Origin: Nostoc sp. C052
Lineage (GTDB): Bacteria; Cyanobacteriota; Cyanobacteriia; Cyanobacteriales; Nostocaceae
Assembly: GCF_013393905.1 (NCBI RefSeq)
Contig: NZ_CP040272.1
Span: 7,635,501 to 7,699,500 of the forward strand
DNA length: 64,000 nucleotides
Direction: 5' to 3'
Shown: positions 8,068-15,464 of the stretch, piece by piece
Layout: every line of letters starts with the position of its first letter
How positions within the stretch are numbered: the first letter of the stretch is position 1
Notes under the pieces: generated by a model
Seen by the model: the letters and a program-made list of their open reading frames with translations, nothing else
What the model was told of the DNA's origin: nothing
The model's database searches: none
Translations under genes and position numbers: made by a program

Positions 8068-9666
8068 ATGGCTCGTACCCCTACATTAAATTTTGATCGT
8101 GGCACATTAATTTTGCATCCACCACCACGTGGTAAGGGTTGGATGGACTACGCTACATGGGATGATAGAGTTGAAAAATTCCGCATTCCAGCAGTTAAAT
8201 ACCGATCGCTAGTAGAAGCACTACAAGCGGAAGATGTTTATTTTATCGATGAGGCCAAGGAATTTTATCCTATAGATTTGGTTCCTACCCTAGAAATGGA
8301 ACCCTATCCCCACCAGACTGAAGCGCTAGCGGCTTGGAAACTGGCGGGTAGACAAGGGGTGGTTGTGCTTCCCACGGCGGCGGGAAAGACTTATTTAGCG
8401 CAAATGGCGATGCAGTCAACACCACGCACGACGTTGATTGTAGTGCCTACTTTGGATTTAATGCATCAGTGGTATGCACATTTAGTTGCGGCTTTCCCTG
8501 ATGCTGAGGTGGGATTGCTGGGGGGTGGTTCGCGGGATAGAACGGCTATTTTAGTTGCAACTTATGATAGTGCCGCAATTCACGCTGAAACGTTGGGAAA
8601 TCAATATGCGTTGATTGTTTTTGATGAATGTCATCATTTACCGACAGATTTTAATCGAGTAATTGCCGAATATGCGATCGCACCTTATCGTCTGGGACTC
8701 TCCGCCACACCGGAACGCACTGATGGTAAGCACGCCGATTTAAATATCCTCATTGGACAAGAAGTATATCGCAAACGCGCCGAAGATTTAGCGGGGAAGG
8801 CGTTAGCAGAGCATGAAATTGTTCAAATTAAGGTAAAGTTATCGCAACTTGAGCGGGAAAGATACAACCAGTTAATTCAAACCCGCAATGACTTTTTGAA
8901 GCAATCAAAGATTTCTTTGGGAAGTTTGCAAGGTTGGCAAATGTTCGTGCAAATGAGCGCGCGATCGCAATCTGGACGTAGGGCGATGTTAGCACACCGA
9001 GAAGCGAAAGATATCGCTTTGGGTACTGATGGGAAGTTGCGAATTTTAATTAATTTATTGGCAGAACATTATCCAGCACGAATTTTGATTTTTACTGCTG
9101 ATAATGCAACGGTTTATCGCATTTCTCAAGAGTTGCTAATTCCGGCAATTACTCATCAAACACCTGTGAAAGAACGGCATGAGATATTAACAAAGTTTCG
9201 AGAGGGTAAATATAATACTTTGGTTGCTTCTCATGTGTTGAATGAAGGGGTTGATGTCCCTGCGGCAACTGTTGCAATTATTTTATCGGGGACGGGTTCG
9301 GCTAGGGAGTATACTCAGCGCTTGGGGAGGATTTTACGGAAGGGGAATATTGAGAATAAGCAGGCGATTTTATATGAGGTGGTGGCGGAGGATACTAGTG
9401 AAGAGGGGACTTCGGCTAGGCGGAGAGGGGAGAGGAGAGCAGGGGAAGCAGGGGAAGCAGGGGGAGAAAAAGAGAGGAAAGGGAAGTTACAGGTTGTGTA
9501 TGGGAGTGGGAAGGAACGGAGTTTGAAGGCTGCGGAACAGTTAGAGATTAATTATTCAACCGGAAGTTCAAAATCTAAAATCCAAAATTCAGCAGATGTT
9601 ACCGACAGACTTACTGATGCATCGCCAAAACGGGGAGGAGATCATTCCGAAGAGACTGAAGATTGA
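8068..9666 (+). CDS. XPB/Rad25-like superfamily 2 DNA helicase
   Basis: 532 residues. Residues about 1-75 resemble the N-terminal DNA/damage-recognition region of XPB-type helicases. Motifs: Q-like PYPHQTEAL (79-87), Walker A PTAAGKT (102-108), DECH (186-189), SATPERTD (212-219; the XPB RED motif is RTD here), GVDVPAATVAI and QRLGRILRKG (motifs V and VI). It pairs with the overlapping DUF790/Bax1-like nuclease downstream, the same partnership as archaeal XPB-Bax1, implying helicase-driven DNA unwinding with incision in repair or defence. Residues about 452-471 come from a purine-rich AGGGGAAGC repeat (9421-9480) and residues about 500-510 from an AAAATCC-type repeat, both of intergenic character. 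The C-terminal 80 residues are therefore low in complexity and probably flexible. Confidence 0.88.
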   Translation: MARTPTLNFDRGTLILHPPPRGKGWMDYATWDDRVEKFRIPAVKYRSLVEALQAEDVYFIDEAKEFYPIDLVPTLEMEPYPHQTEALAAWKLAGRQGVVVLPTAAGKTYLAQMAMQSTPRTTLIVVPTLDLMHQWYAHLVAAFPDAEVGLLGGGSRDRTAILVATYDSAAIHAETLGNQYALIVFDECHHLPTDFNRVIAEYAIAPYRLGLSATPERTDGKHADLNILIGQEVYRKRAEDLAGKALAEHEIVQIKVKLSQLERERYNQLIQTRNDFLKQSKISLGSLQGWQMFVQMSARSQSGRRAMLAHREAKDIALGTDGKLRILINLLAEHYPARILIFTADNATVYRISQELLIPAITHQTPVKERHEILTKFREGKYNTLVASHVLNEGVDVPAATVAIILSGTGSAREYTQRLGRILRKGNIENKQAILYEVVAEDTSEEGTSARRRGERRAGEAGEAGGEKERKGKLQVVYGSGKERSLKAAEQLEINYSTGSSKSKIQNSADVTDRLTDASPKRGGDHSEETED

Positions 9667-10810
9667 TCAGAAAACTTCGGATTTGGCGATTGAGTTAATT
9701 AATTATTTTCAATCGGCGGTGGGGAAAACTCAAGGTGTGCTTGAGCGACAACTGACTGATTTTGAAGGAGATTCTACAGATTATCGGGTGAAGCGAGGAT
9801 TAGCTTATATTCTCAAAAGTAGTTTTTGTACTTTTGAGGTGGTTAGTCCTTTGGAACCACAAATGTTAAGAGAACGGGTGTTTTCTCTGGCTGCAAAGTC
9901 TGTTTCTAGTCGAGAATCTACCCAAGTTACTCTGAGTAAAATTGCTGATGAGTTAACTCAAGAACTTGAACGAGAAGTTTTATTAGAACAGGTTCGCAAT
10001 GGACTATATGCTGATTTATCTGAGAATAAAATTTTGACTGTTTTTGATGCACCAACAGCGCCAGATGTGTTAAATCGATATAACTTATCTCAGGTGCAGG
10101 GTGTGTTTTATAAGGCCAGTCAACTGGTGTTAAATGCTCATCGCAATGTTCCGGGAGAATATAAGCTGTTGTTTCGCTATTTAAAGTTGTTTCAATTGAT
10201 GGCTTATATTGAGGGTGATGCTGACCACGGGTTTACAATTACGATAGATGGGCCGACGAGTTTGTTTAATCCTAGTACGCGATATGGGTTAGCGATCGCT
10301 AAACTTATTCCGGCTTTACTTCACGTTACTAAATGGAGTCTTTCTTCCATTCTTCAAACCCGCGACGCTTATACAAATGCTTGGAAAACTGGACGTTTCA
10401 CTCTCAATTCTGAATGTGGTTTGGTATCCCATTATCCACCAGGTAAGCCCTACGATAGTATGCTAGAAGCATCCTTTGCAGATAAATGGGATGCGTTGAA
10501 AAGTGGTTGGGCGTTAGAGCGAGAAGTTGATTTGATACCGATTCCTGGTAGTGTGATGATTCCCGATTTTCGCTTAGTTCATGCTGATGGACGCACCTTT
10601 TTATTAGAAATTGTTGGTTATTGGCGGCCAGAATATTTACAAAAGAAGTTTTCTCAGGTGCGGCGGGCTGGACGTGATGACTTGATTTTGGCAATTTCCG
10701 AGCGACTTAATTTAGAAAAGGCGGGAGTAAAATTAAATGATGTTCCCGCCAGAATTGTTTGGTTTAAAGATAAGTTATTGCCGAAAGCTGTGTTAGCTGT
10801 AATGGATTGA
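9596..10810 (+). CDS. DUF790 / Bax1-like nuclease, partner of XPB-like helicase
   Basis: 404 residues. The start MLPTDLL matches the conserved N-terminus of the DUF790 family, so the ATG at 9596 is chosen although it overlaps the helicase gene by 71 bp. The C-terminal third carries a PD-(D/E)XK-like core: Glu/Asp-rich DSMLEASFADKW, then Pro323-Asp324 (MIPDFRL) and Glu338 in LLEIVGYW. Bax1 proteins bind XPB and cut DNA near helicase-opened junctions, as established for archaeal homologues. The overlap implies translational coupling and a fixed helicase:nuclease ratio. Whether the cyanobacterial pair acts in excision repair or in defence is not decided by the sequence. Confidence 0.86.
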   Translation: MLPTDLLMHRQNGEEIIPKRLKIDQKTSDLAIELINYFQSAVGKTQGVLERQLTDFEGDSTDYRVKRGLAYILKSSFCTFEVVSPLEPQMLRERVFSLAAKSVSSRESTQVTLSKIADELTQELEREVLLEQVRNGLYADLSENKILTVFDAPTAPDVLNRYNLSQVQGVFYKASQLVLNAHRNVPGEYKLLFRYLKLFQLMAYIEGDADHGFTITIDGPTSLFNPSTRYGLAIAKLIPALLHVTKWSLSSILQTRDAYTNAWKTGRFTLNSECGLVSHYPPGKPYDSMLEASFADKWDALKSGWALEREVDLIPIPGSVMIPDFRLVHADGRTFLLEIVGYWRPEYLQKKFSQVRRAGRDDLILAISERLNLEKAGVKLNDVPARIVWFKDKLLPKAVLAVMD

Positions 10811-10825
10811 ACGAAGAGGAATGAG

Positions 10826-11062
10826 ATGAAAAGTATAGAAACAATTGCCACAGTTAGCAAAGATGGTAAAATGACAGCGCAATTACCATTGGATATTCCA
10901 GAGGGCGAGCATCAGGTGGTAATAGTAATTGATGAAAAGCCTTTGGCTGAAGAAACAGAGAAGAAAGAAAAGAAAACGCCTCTCAAATTTTCTGCCTATC
11001 CTGTAGGATTAGTCTCGGAAAGTTTAACTTTCCGTAGGGAAGACCTTTATGCAAACGACTAA
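10826..11062 (+). CDS. putative antitoxin of VapBC-type pair
   Basis: 78 residues, starting 15 bp after the DUF790 gene. An N-terminal beta-rich part (IETIATVSKDGKMTAQLPLDIPEGEHQVVIVID) looks like the short SpoVT/AbrB- or DUF2281-like segment common in small cyanobacterial antitoxins. It is followed by a lysine/glutamate-rich linker and a C-terminal tail (LVSESLTFRREDLYAND) likely to wrap the toxin. Its last codons overlap the PIN-domain gene by 14 bp, the usual arrangement of toxin-antitoxin operons. The family is not assigned with certainty; the role is inferred from position and size. Confidence 0.7.
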   Translation: MKSIETIATVSKDGKMTAQLPLDIPEGEHQVVIVIDEKPLAEETEKKEKKTPLKFSAYPVGLVSESLTFRREDLYAND

Positions 11063-11498
11063 TAGCTCTGTATTTATCGATACGAATATTTTAGTTTATG
11101 CAAATCTAGCCTTGTCGCCATTTCATGTACAAGCGACAGAACGACTACAAGCGCTTACAGAACAAGGTATTGATTTATGGATTAGTCGCCAAACTTTGAG
11201 AGAGTATTTGGCAGCAATGACAAGACGAGGTGACTTAACCGGGAATATTCCTATTACATCTTTAGTGACAGATGTAAGGTATTTTGCTAGTTATTTTCGC
11301 TTGGTTGAAGATAATTTGCTAGTGACAGAAAGGTTACTAACACTCACGGAGGAAATTCCTAGCGGTGGTAAGCAAGTTCATGATGCAAATATTGTCGCTA
11401 CGATGCTAGTTTATGGCATTCCTCAGTTACTCACTCACAACACAAGTGATTTTGCAAGATTTTTTGGGTTAATTACTGTCTTGCCATTACAAGGTTAA
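11049..11498 (+). CDS. PIN-domain ribonuclease toxin (VapC-like)
   Basis: 149 residues. The four acidic PIN residues are visible: Asp11 (FIDTNIL), Glu52 (LREYL), Asp112 (QVHDANIVATM) and Asp134 (NTSDFARF), so Mg-dependent RNA cleavage is expected. It overlaps the upstream antitoxin gene by 14 bp. The pair follows the helicase-nuclease genes by only 15 bp and may be cotranscribed with them. VapC toxins usually cleave initiator tRNA or rRNA loops; the target here is unknown. Confidence 0.87.
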   Translation: MQTTNSSVFIDTNILVYANLALSPFHVQATERLQALTEQGIDLWISRQTLREYLAAMTRRGDLTGNIPITSLVTDVRYFASYFRLVEDNLLVTERLLTLTEEIPSGGKQVHDANIVATMLVYGIPQLLTHNTSDFARFFGLITVLPLQG

Positions 11499-11518
11499 CG
11501 CTGTGTGCGACTTTATCT

Positions 11519-11625
11519 CAAACCTAACCCCCAACCCCTTCCCTACAAGGGAAGGGGAGCAAGAATCAAAGCCTCTCTCCGTTTCGGGGAGAGGTTTGGA
11601 GAGGGGTTCCAATTTCGGTAATTGT
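11519..11625. repeat. palindromic intergenic repeat
   Basis: Nested inverted repeats: CCCTTCCC-TACAA-GGGAAGGG (about 11536-11558), CCTCTCC...GGAGAGG (about 11574-11597), and outer AACCCCTT...GAGGGGTT. Similar CTCTCC/GGAGAGG blocks occur in the 57.3-57.6 kb gap. It lies between convergent genes and may end transcription. Confidence 0.6.
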
Positions 11626-11638
11626 ACAATTCCACTCA

Positions 11639-12331
11639 CTAACTCCAAATACTTCTGCGTTCCCAATATTGGGCGACTTTTTTTTCCCATTGTTCCCAGT
11701 AATCTTTAATGACTGATGATTCAAACCAAAATACTTCTGCTGGCATTTCTGGAATTGCTACTACTAAGAGAGCGTGCTTTAGCTGAATGCCATAATCTTG
11801 ATAATATTCGTTAGCTGCTCCTATGTACGCCGTAAGTTGCAGTGGATGTTCATATAAATGCTCAATTGAACCTTTGGGTTTGTCTGCTGTTTTCCACTCG
11901 CAAATACAGGGAATACCTTGATAGCTGGCAATACAATCAACTTTGCCAGAATAACCCAAATCATGATGAAAAACTGAGCCTTCCACGAGTCTAACTGTGT
12001 CAATTTGTTCTAAAACTGGCTTGATACTCTCCCAATAAGGGCGACTTGCTTCGGGACAAACAGGGTTTTGTCCAAGGAGGTAGCGCTCAATTTGTTTGTG
12101 TGTTTGGGTTCCCCGACGACTAGCAGATGTAGTAATGCGGGTAGCTTCTTCTGTACCAACACGCGCTTTCCAGTTTAATAATCTGTCTCTGTCTGCTTGT
12201 GATTTGGTGGCATTAAGTATTGTAGTCACGCTGGGAAAGCGATTTCCCTTGGCATCTACATAATATTGTTTACCATTTTCTCTTTTGGCTGTAGCATTAA
12301 TGCGTGGTAGTAGTTGGGTATCAAATTGCAT
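11639..12331 (-). CDS. PD-(D/E)XK exonuclease, RecB/MGME1-like
   Basis: 230 residues. The catalytic core is readable: a helix with RRGTQTHKQIERYL (His78), Asp132 in YSGKVDCIA, and Glu145-Trp-Lys147 in CICEWKTAD, followed by a Gln-containing HPLQLTAYI helix (motif QxxxY). This order is typical of RecB-like nucleases and of the mitochondrial exonuclease MGME1, which process single-stranded or flapped DNA ends. There is no helicase domain. It converges on the VapC-like gene and may belong to the same DNA-processing neighbourhood as the XPB/Bax1 pair, but it is separately transcribed. Confidence 0.8.
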   Translation of the reverse strand: MQFDTQLLPRINATAKRENGKQYYVDAKGNRFPSVTTILNATKSQADRDRLLNWKARVGTEEATRITTSASRRGTQTHKQIERYLLGQNPVCPEASRPYWESIKPVLEQIDTVRLVEGSVFHHDLGYSGKVDCIASYQGIPCICEWKTADKPKGSIEHLYEHPLQLTAYIGAANEYYQDYGIQLKHALLVVAIPEMPAEVFWFESSVIKDYWEQWEKKVAQYWERRSIWS

Positions 12332-12536
12332 TATTAATTCGTGATTCGTAATTCGTAATTAAGAAAATGGCGATTATAAATTTAAGTTCATTTTCCACAC
12401 AGTCAAAACTTGCTTTTGCCGATTTTAAAACTTTAATTTTTATTAGTCTGCGTAGGTAGACTAACCTGCGGTAAGCGACAAAGCTTCTATGTTTGTATGG
12501 GCACGAATTTTATTTGCAAGATTATTGAAAACGGTT

Positions 12537-12808
12537 TTATTTGGGAAAATAACGATAAATATCTTTCCGGTGCAGTACTCGCTGAAATAAAACTATTTCT
12601 CCATCAAAAATAAGTCCAATACGATAATCACCGACACGGATGCGATAAGCATTTTCATAACCTTGAAGTTTTTTGAGGTTAGTAATTTCTTCAAAGGTTA
12701 ATATTTGTGGTATTTCGTCAAAAGCAAGGTTTCTAATGTCTCATAGTAAGGTGTACTTTTCAGAGCCTTGAGATCCTTGATGAAGCTAGGTAGATATTGG
12801 GTAATCAC
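12537..12808 (-). pseudogene. frameshifted RelE/ParE-type toxin
   Basis: Reading from a GTG at 12808 gives VITQYLPSFIKDLKALKST and then YYETL. A one-base deletion near 12735 breaks the frame; the other frame continues RNLAFDEIPQ, then LKKLQGYENAYRIRVGDYRI, GLIFDGEIVLFQRVLHRKD and IYRYFPK to TAA at 12537. The fused product would be about 90 residues, the normal RelE size, with its basic RIRVGDYRI core. The GTG overlaps the antitoxin stop codon (GTGA), as in intact operons. The span is one base short of a multiple of three. It is inactive unless recoded or a sequencing error. Confidence 0.85.
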
Positions 12809-13032
12809 TCTTGTTGTAGTTGTGCTAATGCTTCATCAATATTCAGAGGTATTTCATGTTCTACTGCTTTCATTGCTAAGATCAGTCCTTCATCCTCAAT
12901 AGCTTCTAGCAAATGTAGATAGTCATCAAAATCTATGATTACTTTGCGGATATTACCTTCCTTATCAGTAATCAGTTCTTGAGCAAAAGGGTATTTATCA
13001 GCTTGCATTTGGGTTGTGATTTTAGTAGTCAT
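12805..13032 (-). CDS. antitoxin of RelBE-type pair, toxin frameshifted
   Basis: 75 residues with N-terminal MTTKITTQMQADKYPF and then IRKVIIDFDDYLHLLEAIED, a Phd/RelB-like dimerisation and operator-binding region in many cyanobacterial antitoxins. The acidic C-terminal half (EIPLNIDEALAQLQQE) would neutralise the toxin. The stop codon overlaps the GTG of the downstream toxin by four bases. With the toxin broken, the antitoxin could persist as a solitary regulator or as immunity against related toxins. Confidence 0.8.
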   Translation of the reverse strand: MTTKITTQMQADKYPFAQELITDKEGNIRKVIIDFDDYLHLLEAIEDEGLILAMKAVEHEIPLNIDEALAQLQQE

Positions 13033-13280
13033 ACTATGACTTTAGCGTTAATAGATATAGTATGGCTTTAGTAAATGTATTTGTGAGATTTTACTCAAGA
13101 GAAAAACGCGATAAAATCTACCTTTCAAGATAAATCTTAATAATTTTGTATTATAGCGGTTCTCATTCACGTGAGGTACACCCGTAGGGGCAATATCCTG
13201 CGGGAAACCGCAACTCTTGGAGGCGCACTCGCGTTCGCGTAGCATTCCGTAGAAAAGTTATCGCCTAGACTAAAATTCAT
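13033..13280. other. intergenic region with repeat fragments, no gene
   Basis: No credible gene. A GC-richer block (about 13156-13250) contains pieces such as CCCGTAGGGGCAATATCCTGC and GCGTTCGCGTAGCATTCC, typical of dispersed repeats elsewhere in the window. The promoter of the antitoxin should lie near 13033-13100. Confidence 0.5.
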
Positions 13281-13289
13281 ATTGAACTA

Positions 13290-13553
13290 AGTAAAAATGG
13301 CATTTTACTTACTCAAAATGCCATTTTACTTACTCAAAATAAGCTTTTGCCTACTCAAACTCCAGTTTACTTACTCATTTTGGTGTTTTCCGCAAGTAAA
13401 ATAAGCTTTTACTTTCTCAAAATAAGCTTTTGCTTACTCATTTTGGTGTTTTCCGCAAGTAAAACAAGCTTTTGCTTACTCATTTTGGTGTTTTCCGCAA
13501 GTAAAATGAGCTTTTACTTTCTCAAACCCCAGTTTGCTTACTCATTTAAGTAA
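13290..13553. repeat. 21-bp tandem repeat array, about 12-13 units
   Basis: The sequence divides into 21-bp units such as CTTACTCAAAATGCCATTTTA, CTTACTCATTTTGGTGTTTTC, CGCAAGTAAAATAAGCTTTTA and CTTTCTCAAAATAAGCTTTTG. Consecutive units vary but keep the length at 20-21 bp, and higher-order blocks of 42 and 63 bp are repeated (starting near 13368, 13431 and 13473). Twenty-one is three heptamers. A 68-codon frame crosses the array but consists only of repeat-encoded heptapeptides. Unlike a CRISPR there are no unrelated spacers. Confidence 0.85.
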
Positions 13554-13589
13554 TTCGCGCATTTATTTTGGTATATCATTGAGCCGAAA

Positions 13590-13621
13590 GCTAGCGTAGG
13601 CGTAGCCTGTCGGAGACATCG
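13590..13621. repeat. dispersed repeat also found inside a kinase-like gene
   Basis: The reverse complement of this 32-bp block begins GATGTCTCCGACAGGCTACG and continues CCTACGCTAG; it matches 15995-16024 in all but a few positions. Here it is intergenic; there it is translated. Several GCGATCGC (HIP1) sites follow (13650-13692). Confidence 0.75.
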
Positions 13622-13737
13622 TTCTAGAAAACAAGTATAAATTTACAAGCGATCGCCTTTGGTGGTTTAGAGATAAATGAGTGCGATCGCTTTTCTTTAA
13701 AGAAAGTTGTAGAAGAAGCTATATCAGCAGAGTTTAT

Positions 13738-15099
13738 CTAGATACCAGCATTTATAATATTTAAACTCTCACTTTTTCTCAGATATTGTCGGAAATATAA
13801 CCGATATAATTCACACGCAATCGTACTGCGATCGCCTTCTAAATTAATTAGTCCTAAACTCTGTAATTTATCTGCCAATGCTGACTCTAATTTCACATAA
13901 TTTGTAGTACTAATAACTTCTAAAAAAGCATCTCTCAATTTTGGCTCATCTTGTAGCGCTAACATATACTGTCTGAAATAATCGTGATAAATTCCGGTTT
14001 CTGTGGGTGCTTGTTGCAATAACTGCCCTAAATCTCGTTTTAATCCCCCTTTACCTACAAGGTGATACAATGCCAACCTCACCAAATAAGGATTTCCCCC
14101 TACCATTGACATCAAAATTTCAGCATCTTTACCATCTCTCCAATCCAAGCCGTGACGTTGGGCTAAATCCTGCACCTGCTCTTTCGTAAAGGGAGGTAAA
14201 TTAATTCTCAAACCAATATTAAATGGCGATTGAGTCAGTCTGATGGGAACAAGAATTTCCGTTGAATAAACCAGAACCAGACGTAATTTTTGCCAAATTT
14301 CTACACTCTTAGCTTGTTCATGCCACGATCGCACCAATGGTAGCAATTCTCTAACGATTTCCCGATCCTCAAACACCCAATCCACCTGATTTAATACCAA
14401 AACCAGGGGACTTGAGAGCGCAGATAGTAAATATTGTTGGAAATAGATAGAACAGCTGACTTTGCTATCCATATCTTCATCCCAATAATCATTAAGTTTT
14501 GATTCTAGTTGTAACTCCTGACTCACATTTGTACAGAACCAGCGCAAAAATTTATCCAAACTGGTAAATACTGCTTTGTCTGCTTGTTGAAAGTCCAAAG
14601 TTACGGTGTGAAAGCCTTGCTTTTTAGCGTGTGCAAGCAACCGCACAATCAAAGAGCTTTTCCCCATCTTTTGAGGTGCTTTGATGCAAATAACACTTCC
14701 AGGTTTAGCTATTTCTGCATAAGCAAGTTCTTCAATTGGCGGACGAGGGATATAAAATCTGGAATTAAGGGATACTGGCCCACTCGGAAATTCTAAGGAT
14801 ATTGCCGTGGCTGCTTGGTTGAATTCCTTAACTAACTGCTGATGCGCTTCACTAAAAGGATAGCTTTCTAAAGTCAGGCGGAAATTGGATTTATTTATTG
14901 GTTCTTTGCAAAAATTACTCAGTACTTGCCATAGATGAGCAGCAATTTTCTTAACACGTTCTTCGCCATAGTGCGCTTCGCAGGCTATATTGGTGTAGGT
15001 TTTTCCTTCCCACGAAGAACGCAAGATCAACTCTTGGAGCGTCGTTAAACCGGTTGCTTGACTGGCTTTTAGTAGCAGTACTAGTTCATCTATAGTCAT
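13738..15099 (-). CDS. HTH plus AAA-like (PF14516-type) ATPase with altered Walker B
   Basis: 453 residues. Residues 1-78 form a helical N-terminal domain (IDELVLLLKASQATGLTTLQ, SSWEGKTYTNIA) of the HTH type described at the N-terminus of vWA-MoxR-associated (VMAP) conflict proteins. A P-loop ATPase follows: Walker A APQKMGKSS (141-149). The Walker B strand reads LVLVLNQVDWVF: the expected Asp-Glu is Asn237-Gln238, while the close paralogue at 57866-59314 has Asp277-Glu278. ATP binding may persist but hydrolysis is probably impaired. C-terminal helices (NPYLVRLALYHL, IACELYRLYFRQYL) are as in the paralogue. It stands alone, so no partner is evident. Function unknown; signalling or conflict response is inferred from the family. 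Confidence 0.8.
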   Translation of the reverse strand: MTIDELVLLLKASQATGLTTLQELILRSSWEGKTYTNIACEAHYGEERVKKIAAHLWQVLSNFCKEPINKSNFRLTLESYPFSEAHQQLVKEFNQAATAISLEFPSGPVSLNSRFYIPRPPIEELAYAEIAKPGSVICIKAPQKMGKSSLIVRLLAHAKKQGFHTVTLDFQQADKAVFTSLDKFLRWFCTNVSQELQLESKLNDYWDEDMDSKVSCSIYFQQYLLSALSSPLVLVLNQVDWVFEDREIVRELLPLVRSWHEQAKSVEIWQKLRLVLVYSTEILVPIRLTQSPFNIGLRINLPPFTKEQVQDLAQRHGLDWRDGKDAEILMSMVGGNPYLVRLALYHLVGKGGLKRDLGQLLQQAPTETGIYHDYFRQYMLALQDEPKLRDAFLEVISTTNYVKLESALADKLQSLGLINLEGDRSTIACELYRLYFRQYLRKSESLNIINAGI

Positions 15100-15464
15100 T
15101 ACTCATTGGCTCTAATTCAGCATGAAATTTTTTCACACCATGATGCTTGGTGTCTTGTATAAATAGCAGCTAGCTATTACCAAAAAAGCTACAAACAAGC
15201 CTTGACAATTTTTTTTACAAATTTTTCTGAGTTTTTAGGTAATTATATGTGATTTGAACTACTTTTTTTAGACATATCTTAGAATGTAGATGCACACAAT
15301 AGAGCGATCTTTTTCTCAAAAATCGCCAATTGCGATCGCAACAGAGGTTACACTCATCTGTTTACTTTTTTTATTCCATCCAAATTTATGATCTGGGCGA
15401 TATATCTCTGACCAAAATCACAGCCCAATAAATCATAACTGGATCGTCAGGGTGCTAAGACAGC
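15100..15464. other. intergenic region, divergent promoters likely
   Basis: A 365-bp AT-rich spacer between divergent genes. A TTGACA hexamer lies at 15202-15207, but no well-placed -10 box is obvious. A GCGATCGC site and a weak GCGAT...ATCGC stem occur at about 15304-15340. No gene is supported. Confidence 0.4.

Noticed and set aside
13347..13553. 68-codon open frame across the 21-bp array
   Set aside because: The translation is only a string of repeat-encoded heptapeptides; frames across multiples of three stay open by chance, and there is no ribosome-binding site or family signal.
13290..13553. CRISPR-like regular repeats
   Set aside because: Units are contiguous and related to each other; there are no unique spacers and no cas genes.
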